Program-made: the position numbers and the translations under genes | Part shown: positions 5,946 to 10,965 of the stretch, piece by piece | How the letters are laid out: each line of letters starts with the position of its first letter | Numbering within the stretch: the stretch's first letter is position 1 | Assembly (NCBI GenBank): GCA_021739805.1 | Contig: JAIPBB010000180.1 | Coordinates: 1-10,965 of the forward strand | Source of the DNA: Saprospiraceae bacterium | GTDB taxonomy: Bacteria > Bacteroidota > Bacteroidia > Bacteroidales > JAIPBB01 | DNA: 10,965 nt | Direction: 5' to 3' | The notes under the pieces: generated by a model | Told to the model about the DNA's origin: nothing | Seen by the model: only the letters and a program-made list of their open reading frames with translations | Databases searched by the model: none

Positions 5946-7517
5946 GTGAAAAAGAAACCCATAATATATCTAATAATTCCAATTTTATTTTTGGCATGTG
6001 CAAATGATGAGAATAAAACAACTCTCTCTGTATTAAATTTTAATAGTGGCTATTCATTGTATCAGGATACCATATTCGTTGATGTTAAAGGAGAAATGAC
6101 TCATGCTTTAAAGCATCAAGATAAGTTTTATGTTCTTTTTCAACAGAGAGTTTTAAAATATGGTGGTTATGAAAAACGATGGTTATATATTTTCTCAAAT
6201 GGACAATTGGAAAAGGTTATCGATTGTCCCAAAGAAATGAGAACAGTATATTTAGATTTTTATGAAAAGAATGATAGCCTGATTCTAAAACCATACATGG
6301 ACAAGCAAAGCTATTATCTTAATTTAAAAAATTATTGCTGGACTAAAATTGACAAAACAGATGACTTAATATTTGAAGATGATAAGTTTCTGGTATACTC
6401 AATGGATTTTGGCGAATGGGGTGGTAAAACTTGGTTCAAAGAAAAAAAGACAGGTCAAGAATATATATTAGAAGTTACAACACCATTGGTAAATAAAATT
6501 GATTCGACTTATTATCTTACAAACTCATTTAGAGTTTTAAAAATTGAGAATCCGCAACTTCTCAACAAATGCAGTGATGACATAACTTATGAAAATATTG
6601 AATCAACAGGTAAATCATTCTCATGGTATGGGAAGCCGATTGGATTTGATATTGTCTATCAAGATACGACCATTGACTATTTTGATTTTAACTATAACCC
6701 ACACATTGTAAGTTCATTTGTGTTAGATAATGAATTATTGCATATCTACGAGACTGATACAGCAACTTATATTGCGCGACACAAGAGTTACTCTATAGAA
6801 CCAATTCAAAAAATCGTTGATAATATAAGTTTTTACAATTGGTATTATTCATACCGCTGTTCAAATCTTAAAGGAAACAACGAATTATTAAAATTTCGCA
6901 CAGGGAAAGAAAAAATGTTTGGCTTGTTGGAAATGATTGACCATGAGATTCATATCAAATATATTGTCAATAAAGCGTTATTAGAACCTAGACTTGTTGG
7001 AGCCGAAAGAGCTGACAGTATATTTGTTAATAGGTTGAAAACTATCTTACCTCAGTTCACAAATTTAGATTTAAGCAAAATTGATTCAAAGGAAAAATCT
7101 TGGGGTAGCTTTGATATTACTCCTAATCATAATATTACCATTGGAATTACTCCTAATTCGAATATTTATACAATTGATACCTGTAGGTCATATTTAGTTA
7201 AGGAAGATTCTATTTTCTCTAATTCAATCATGTATTATGGAATCAAAGACAGTAACTTAGTTAGAGTTGTTTCAATCGATTGGGATTATGAAAGAAACCA
7301 AATGAACCCTGAATCAGAAAAGCGTGCAAAGAAAATCTTTGATAATAAAGCAGAGTTTTTAATAGATTATATTTCGAATAATATTGGAAAGCAGACAGAA
7401 AACAGAGATGAAAAAGACTTTGTCAAAAGAACCTGGGAAACACCATCAGGAATAATATTATCATTGACTTATAACAAAAAATATTATGGAGTTGGTTTGG
7501 TAATATATGGAAAATGA
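5946..7517 (+). CDS. Putative lipoprotein of 523 residues, possibly propeller-like, unknown function
   Basis: I place the start at GTG 5946. From there the protein begins with KKK, a hydrophobic core (PIIYLIIPILFLAC) and a lipobox cysteine at residue 18, a textbook lipoprotein signal. The frame stays open upstream to another GTG at 5904, but those 14 codons lie in the junction repeat and would spoil the signal peptide. The mature part has many short strand-like segments with aromatic residues (KFYVLFQQRVLKYGGYEKRW, WLYIFSNGQLEKVIDC, DKFLVYSMDFG), which hints at a beta-propeller over roughly residues 30-320. A separate C-terminal domain of about 180 residues ends in SGIILSLTYNKKYYGVGLVI. I recognise no family or active site. 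It is bounded on both sides by related fold-back repeats. Confidence 0.75.
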   Translation: MKKKPIIYLIIPILFLACANDENKTTLSVLNFNSGYSLYQDTIFVDVKGEMTHALKHQDKFYVLFQQRVLKYGGYEKRWLYIFSNGQLEKVIDCPKEMRTVYLDFYEKNDSLILKPYMDKQSYYLNLKNYCWTKIDKTDDLIFEDDKFLVYSMDFGEWGGKTWFKEKKTGQEYILEVTTPLVNKIDSTYYLTNSFRVLKIENPQLLNKCSDDITYENIESTGKSFSWYGKPIGFDIVYQDTTIDYFDFNYNPHIVSSFVLDNELLHIYETDTATYIARHKSYSIEPIQKIVDNISFYNWYYSYRCSNLKGNNELLKFRTGKEKMFGLLEMIDHEIHIKYIVNKALLEPRLVGAERADSIFVNRLKTILPQFTNLDLSKIDSKEKSWGSFDITPNHNITIGITPNSNIYTIDTCRSYLVKEDSIFSNSIMYYGIKDSNLVRVVSIDWDYERNQMNPESEKRAKKIFDNKAEFLIDYISNNIGKQTENRDEKDFVKRTWETPSGIILSLTYNKKYYGVGLVIYGK

Positions 7518-7530
7518 AAGACAAAAATAA

Positions 7531-7560
7531 CAATACCCATAGAACATTACACAGCACGAA
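7531..7560 (+). repeat. Second copy of the CAATA / CATAGAA / AGCACGAA block
   Basis: CAATA (7531-7535), CATAGAA (7538-7544) and AGCACGAA (7553-7560) repeat the words of 5741-5774. The gap between the last two is 8 nt here and 9 nt there. It starts 14 nt after the stop codon of the 523-residue lipoprotein gene. Confidence 0.55.
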
Positions 7561-7762
7561 TCCCTTCGTGTGGCTTGATAAACAATTTTTTTTTAAATCA
7601 GTTACATAACAAACCAAGCATGATGCTCAACAGAAACCCTTAATTAAACTTGTCAAATAAAAACAAAAAACCATATACTCAATTAAGATTCTAATTATAT
7701 TTGTCTAATTATGAGAAGAAATTAAAAATTAACTAAACCACACGTAGGGACTCGTGCAGTGT
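7549..7762. repeat. Long imperfect inverted repeat, second junction
   Basis: Arms 7549-7576 and 7735-7762 are reverse complements at 24 of 28 positions, separated by 158 nt. Two of the four mismatches become G-T wobbles on the bottom strand and none does so on the top strand. The left arm contains its own perfect 6-bp hairpin, CACGAA-TCCC-TTCGTG (7556-7571), and the right arm a weaker one. The 158-nt spacer is A/T-rich with a T-run after the left arm. I see no gene in it. The right arm ends 31 nt before the next start codon. Confidence 0.75.
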
Positions 7763-7793
7763 TGCAGTTTAATAAAACCTTTTAAGTATAAAA

Positions 7794-8387
7794 ATGAAGA
7801 AACGCCGATACATATTATTGACATTAGTGGCAATGCTCTTCTTAAGTAGTTGTGGGTATATTGGTGTTTATATTATTGCGAAATCTGCAACATGTGAAAT
7901 TAAAGTAAATGAAAATGTTATAAAAGGCTCGTGTGAATTAATTAATGGTGTTTTTATTGAAAAATTAGATGTTATTGAAAAAGACACGAATGGAATCCCA
8001 TTGAAATATTATGTAACTCAAAGATTTGAGTGTTACAATCCAGGAGTAGATGGCGTTCAAAAATATTGGCCGGATAAAATATATTTTAATAAAAAGAATG
8101 GGCATTATAAATGGGGTGCAGATACAGTTAAAATTCTATTCCACAGACATGGTCGTAATAGAGATGTTGTTATTCAAGATTCAATTTCAGGTGGAATTAA
8201 GACCAGAATGTATGGATACTTTATTTCAGGATCAAATAAATATGAAATATGTCCAATAAAGTTCAGGAAAGACTGTTGGTATTATCTTACCACATATGAT
8301 CCGAGAATTTCATCAATTTATATTTATGTTGATAATAAAATGAAATTTCGTGTATATAAATTTGACTCTGGAGTTTGTCCAATATAA
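7794..8387 (+). CDS. Putative lipoprotein, unknown function
   Basis: The protein has 197 residues. The signal peptide has a KKRR start and a hydrophobic core ending FLSSC, with the lipidated cysteine at residue 20; GYIGVYIIAK follows, so no acidic surface signal is present. The mature protein is rich in aromatic residues and carries several further cysteines (in TCEIK, SCELING, FECYNPG, YEICPIK, KDCWYY and the C-terminal VCPI), which could pair in disulfides in the periplasm. I recognise no family. It starts 31 nt after the right arm of the fold-back at 7549-7762 and seems to be a single-gene unit. No TAnnTTTG element is evident upstream. Confidence 0.75.
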   Translation: MKKRRYILLTLVAMLFLSSCGYIGVYIIAKSATCEIKVNENVIKGSCELINGVFIEKLDVIEKDTNGIPLKYYVTQRFECYNPGVDGVQKYWPDKIYFNKKNGHYKWGADTVKILFHRHGRNRDVVIQDSISGGIKTRMYGYFISGSNKYEICPIKFRKDCWYYLTTYDPRISSIYIYVDNKMKFRVYKFDSGVCPI

Positions 8388-8483
8388 AATAATGACAGCA
8401 TACAATAAGAATAAGTTATTTGGCAGTATGTGGTGAATTTTAAGATGAGTTTATTTAATAAAACATATAGTAGTTTAATATTA

Positions 8484-8515
8484 AAGTGTTTCGAAATACT
8501 CTATATTCGAACTTT
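8484..8515. other. Operator-like inverted repeat with paired TTCGAA boxes
   Basis: TTCGAA occurs at 8490-8495 and 8506-8511, each itself a palindrome, 10 nt apart. The flanks AAAGT (left) and CTTT (right) extend the symmetry with a small bulge. It lies 24-55 nt before the DUF4919-like gene, where an operator or a 5'-leader hairpin would sit. The regulator is unknown. Confidence 0.3.
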
Positions 8516-8538
8516 GACAAACATAAAATAAGACAAAA

Positions 8539-9288
8539 ATGAGACAACTCCTAACAGCATTAATTCTAACAGTTTCTCTGACTTCCCAAGGACAAGAATT
8601 CGAGTTTAACTACCATAGGGACTTTAATAAAATCCTTGAACAGACTAATGATTCATCAAGCACACTCCATTATAATAAATTGCTGACTAGATTTCAATCG
8701 AATGACACAAGCTTGACCGACTATGAAGTATTATCTCTTCTAATTGGCTTTACGGACAACGAGCATTTCAAACCGTACAGCTATCTCTCAACAGAAAGGA
8801 AGATTTACTCACTTAATGGAAATGGGAATTACAAAGAAGCACTATCAATGTGTGACTCTTTCTTGCTGTATGTGCCTCTTAGTCAACAAGCTCTAATTGA
8901 AAAATCATACTCATTTTACAAGCTTGAACAACCCGACAGCTCTGATTTCTACTTGTGGAAGTTCAAGAAAATTATGGAAGCAATGGGACAAAGTGGAAAT
9001 GGAATCACTGCTGAGACAGCATTCTTTGCATTAGGACCAGCAGATGGACAAAATTTTATCCGTAAATATCTTGCAAGTGATATTGGTAAAATGGGCTCTG
9101 GCAGAGACAAAAATGGAAACTTTGTAGATATATTAGAAATGGTTTGGGAGGACAAAGAAACAGGTGATAAACAAAGTAGAAATCTATATTTTCAAATTGA
9201 GCATGCAAGTAAAACAATGTTTGGAAATCTTGATTTTAAAAAACTTGACAAGAATAAAAAGAGAAAAAGGAAGAAAAAAATCAAATAA
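8539..9288 (+). CDS. DUF4919-like exported protein
   Basis: The protein has 249 residues. Residues 1-19 are a signal peptide ending SLTSQGQ, without a lipobox, so it is probably released into the periplasm. The mature part follows the order I recall for Bacteroidota DUF4919 proteins: an N-terminal FNYHRDFNKI segment, a helical middle with a TPR-like repeat (YKEALSMCDSFLLYVPLSQQ, then EKSYSFYKLEQ), and the motif GNGITAETAFFAL (residues 154-166), where the family has 'GDG.S.ETAF.V'. The function of this family is unknown. The C-terminal tail after about residue 236 is almost pure Lys/Arg/Asn/Asp, ending KRKRKKKIK, which I do not remember as typical. The assignment is from memory of the motif pattern. 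Confidence 0.75.
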   Translation: MRQLLTALILTVSLTSQGQEFEFNYHRDFNKILEQTNDSSSTLHYNKLLTRFQSNDTSLTDYEVLSLLIGFTDNEHFKPYSYLSTERKIYSLNGNGNYKEALSMCDSFLLYVPLSQQALIEKSYSFYKLEQPDSSDFYLWKFKKIMEAMGQSGNGITAETAFFALGPADGQNFIRKYLASDIGKMGSGRDKNGNFVDILEMVWEDKETGDKQSRNLYFQIEHASKTMFGNLDFKKLDKNKKRKRKKKIK

Positions 9289-9300
9289 GGTTTTGCCAAC

Positions 9301-9350
9301 AATAAAAATCATTAAAAACTCATTCTATTAAAAACGATAGATGCTACTTT
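9301..9350 (+). repeat. 50-nt leader repeat, copy 1
   Basis: It matches 10278-10327 without gaps at 39 of 50 positions; the first 19 (AATAAAAATCATTAAAAAC) are identical. It starts 12 nt after the DUF4919-like stop and runs to the ATG at 9351. A looser match to its middle is seen at 5731-5755. Confidence 0.65.
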
Positions 9351-10278
9351 ATGAAGAAAATAATATTCCATATAATTTTTATTCTTTTATTTTCGGTTTC
9401 GTATTGCCAAGAATACTTTGAAGTTGAAGATTCAATTGTGAAAACTAATACCTTAAAAAAAGATTACAATTTCAACTGGTATTTTAAAAATGATAGTTTA
9501 AAATGTAGTCTAACTGACAGCTGCTATACCTTTTACAAATCTTGACAGTACAATAGAAAAGGAAATAACTTATTATAGAAACAGAAAACCTTCGTTTTAT
9601 ATTCGTTATTACCGAAATAATGGACAAGACAGCATTTCAAAATTATATCTTGAGAATGAAATTGAAAGAATTTACGAATACAAATATGATAGTTCAAACA
9701 GAGAAATATCCTTCTGTAGGTATGAAATTAAAGGTTCATATTCAGATTGTAGGTTATATTCATATACTGATATAAAAAGTGATTCATTTAATATTGTTAG
9801 AAAAACTAGCTACCGAAAGATTAAACTAAACGAACCAGAAATTGAAGACATTGAGGAAACATATTATGATAAAGATTATAGAATAGTAAAGAAATTAAGA
9901 TATGATGAGAACAGTAAATTACGCAATTTTTCAGTTTTTAGCTATGATACACTAAATAATAAAACTCAAACATTGTTTGATTCATCTGGTGAAAAACTTA
10001 ATTTATCACAACCTAAAAATGACATTATGTCGATATCTAAAAGATCATTAAAAAATGAAAAAGTTACTTTCAGTGATTACGAAATTGCTAACCCTTTGTC
10101 AACTGCAATATATTATTTGCAATTGAATATTGAATATTTGGATTGGGATAAATACAAATCTTTATATCATATCTATCAGTCAGAAAATGAACTCATTAAA
10201 ATAGTTATTTGGCAACGTGAAAACGGCTATGAAAAGGAATTAGTGTTTACGATTATAAATAAAATCAATCGGCAATAA
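9351..10278 (+). pseudogene. Exported protein gene split by a +1 frameshift, unknown function
   Basis: The frame from ATG 9351 encodes a signal peptide (MKKIIFHIIFILLFSVSYCQ) and stops at 9543-9545. The next frame is open from 9514 to the TAA at 10276-10278 with similar composition and no start of its own near the break. Removing one base between about 9514 and 9545, most simply a T from the T4 run at 9531-9534, joins them as SCYTF-TNLDSTIEKEITYY and gives 308 residues. The C-terminal part has Tyr/Asp-rich strand segments (ERIYEYKYDSSNREISFCRY, ETYYDKDYRIVKKLRYD, SVFSYDTLNNKTQTLFDSSG) that look like loosely spaced YD-type repeats. I do not recognise the family. The rest of the gene is intact, so the lesion is recent, programmed or a sequencing error. 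Confidence 0.75.
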
Positions 10279-10327
10279 ATAAAAATCATTAAAAACGCAT
10301 TTTAATAAGACCGCTAGCCACTATTTA
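10278..10327 (+). repeat. 50-nt leader repeat, copy 2
   Basis: It starts in the stop codon of the frameshifted gene and ends 3 nt before the ATG at 10331. The first 19 bases are identical to 9301-9319, after which it diverges (39 of 50 overall). Confidence 0.65.
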
Positions 10328-10330
10328 AGA

Positions 10331-10965
10331 ATGAAAAAACTCTATATAATAATTTTTGTTTTTCTGTTTACAGGATGCAATTTTATTAACAATTCAACTG
10401 AAAAACCTGAGGAGCAAAAAGGGATTAAAAGGAAATTTGCTCTCAGAGAATTCAATTATGGAGTTGAAATCTATCTTAATGAAGATTTTTCTTTCATAAA
10501 TTCATCATACACTTATGGTTGCACCGGGGGTTACAGAATAAAAGAAGTACGTGGTAAATATGAGTTAGATAGTAATCAAATAAAGTTTATACCTCAGAAA
10601 CTAATATGGAAAGAAGATTGGGAAGAGCATTATTTTAATTCAAAAAAAACTTTCGACACAGTAGCTTACTATATTAGCGACTCAACAAAAATTCAAAATA
10701 ATTATTGGTACTTAAAATCAAATAATATTGAATTTTTAATCTCTGATGCCACCTATGGAGAACATGACGAATTTTTTATTAAATCTTCAAATTTTATTGC
10801 TTTAGCAAATTTATATAATATGAATGCTGATGAGAAAATAAATTCATATGTGTTTTGCAATTCAGACACAATTCTTAATTTGAAGACAACAATTTCAAAA
10901 ATTATTATTCCAGAAAAAAATAAAGCAATGTTTTTTGACGAGCCTAAAGAGTTTCATATCAAGAG
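10331..10965 (+). CDS. Putative lipoprotein, unknown function, runs off the right edge
   Basis: From ATG 10331 the frame is open to the end of the window (211 codons). Residues 1-15 are a short signal peptide (KKLYIIIFVFLFTG) with the lipobox cysteine at residue 16, followed by NFINNSTEKPEEQKG, a polar linker that includes acidic residues. The mature part begins with a beta-prone domain, EIYLNEDFSFINSSYTYG then CTGGYRIKEVRGKYELD and QIKFIPQKL, a 'strand, Gly-x-Tyr, strand' pattern seen in small lipocalin-like lipoproteins. This is an inference from pattern only. The gene shares its leader repeat with the frameshifted gene before it. The stop codon and C-terminus are outside the window. Confidence 0.78.
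   Translation, partial: MKKLYIIIFVFLFTGCNFINNSTEKPEEQKGIKRKFALREFNYGVEIYLNEDFSFINSSYTYGCTGGYRIKEVRGKYELDSNQIKFIPQKLIWKEDWEEHYFNSKKTFDTVAYYISDSTKIQNNYWYLKSNNIEFLISDATYGEHDEFFIKSSNFIALANLYNMNADEKINSYVFCNSDTILNLKTTISKIIIPEKNKAMFFDEPKEFHIK

Noticed and set aside
7556..7594. The hairpin CACGAA-TCCC-TTCGTG followed by a T-run, as an intrinsic terminator of the large lipoprotein gene.
   Set aside because: The T-run starts about 15 nt after the stem, too far for a canonical terminator, and the hairpin is better explained as part of the long inverted repeat arm.
7423..7617. A minus-strand ORF of 64 residues over the fold-back region.
   Set aside because: It overlaps the end of the 523-residue lipoprotein gene, and its hydrophobic stretch comes from the A/T-rich repeat. 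No start signal supports it.
8050..8259. A 69-residue plus-strand ORF.
   Set aside because: It lies wholly inside the lipoprotein gene 7794-8387 in another frame and has no signal or recognisable motif.
9973..10278. A separate 101-residue gene starting at ATG 9973.
   Set aside because: The same frame is open from 9514 without break, and the ATG is an internal codon. It is the 3' part of the frameshifted gene at 9351-10278.
4950..10965. Classical integron with attC sites.
   Set aside because: No integrase gene is in the window and the box sequences deviate from RYYYAAC/GTTRRRY, so only an attC-like resemblance is claimed.

Overview
The window is strongly A+T-rich DNA that looks like a chromosome segment of a Bacteroidota (Bacteroidetes) bacterium. 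The signs are short A/T-rich 5' leaders with little Shine-Dalgarno signal, promoter elements of the TAnnTTTG type, several lipoproteins (one with an acidic surface-export signal directly after the lipidated cysteine), a DUF4919-like protein, and the end of an ISL3/ISAon1-like insertion sequence. I see no rRNA, tRNA, CRISPR array or replication origin.

Left part (1-4882), mostly ordinary with some scars. The right end of an insertion sequence (1-139) abuts a minus-strand lipoprotein gene. That gene is divergent from a small FMN-binding split-barrel (pyridoxamine phosphate oxidase-like) gene. Next comes a decayed Bro-N gene (1430-1653) whose frameshift can be pinned to one A-tract, then an orphan lipoprotein gene and a complete rhlE-type DEAD-box RNA helicase gene. 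A convergent minus-strand SMP-30/gluconolactonase-like beta-propeller gene follows. Similar ~63-nt segments stand before the orphan lipoprotein gene and before rhlE.

Right part (about 4950-10965), an accessory region. Six plus-strand genes follow one another, each with its own intergenic block: a four-helix membrane protein, four putative lipoproteins or exported proteins of unknown function (one frameshifted, one cut by the window edge), and a DUF4919-like exported protein. The blocks at 5741-5911 and 7531-7765 are related. Each begins with the same spaced words (CAATA, CATAGAA, AGCACGAA), then holds a long imperfect inverted repeat with a 64-nt or 158-nt spacer, and ends just before the next gene. 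An isolated copy of the right-boundary word (GTTGTGCGTCA) lies upstream of the first gene of the series. A second type of block, a 50-nt near-repeat, precedes the last two genes.

The best candidate for something new is this arrangement: single orphan envelope genes, all in one direction, separated by fold-back junctions. It resembles a gene-cassette array with attC-like sites, in which most mismatches of the inner arms are G-T wobbles only on the bottom strand. No integrase is visible here, the box sequences do not fit the classical integron consensus exactly, and MITE remnants or structured untranslated regions remain possible. The genes of this part show no common pathway; what they share is export to the envelope and genetic context.
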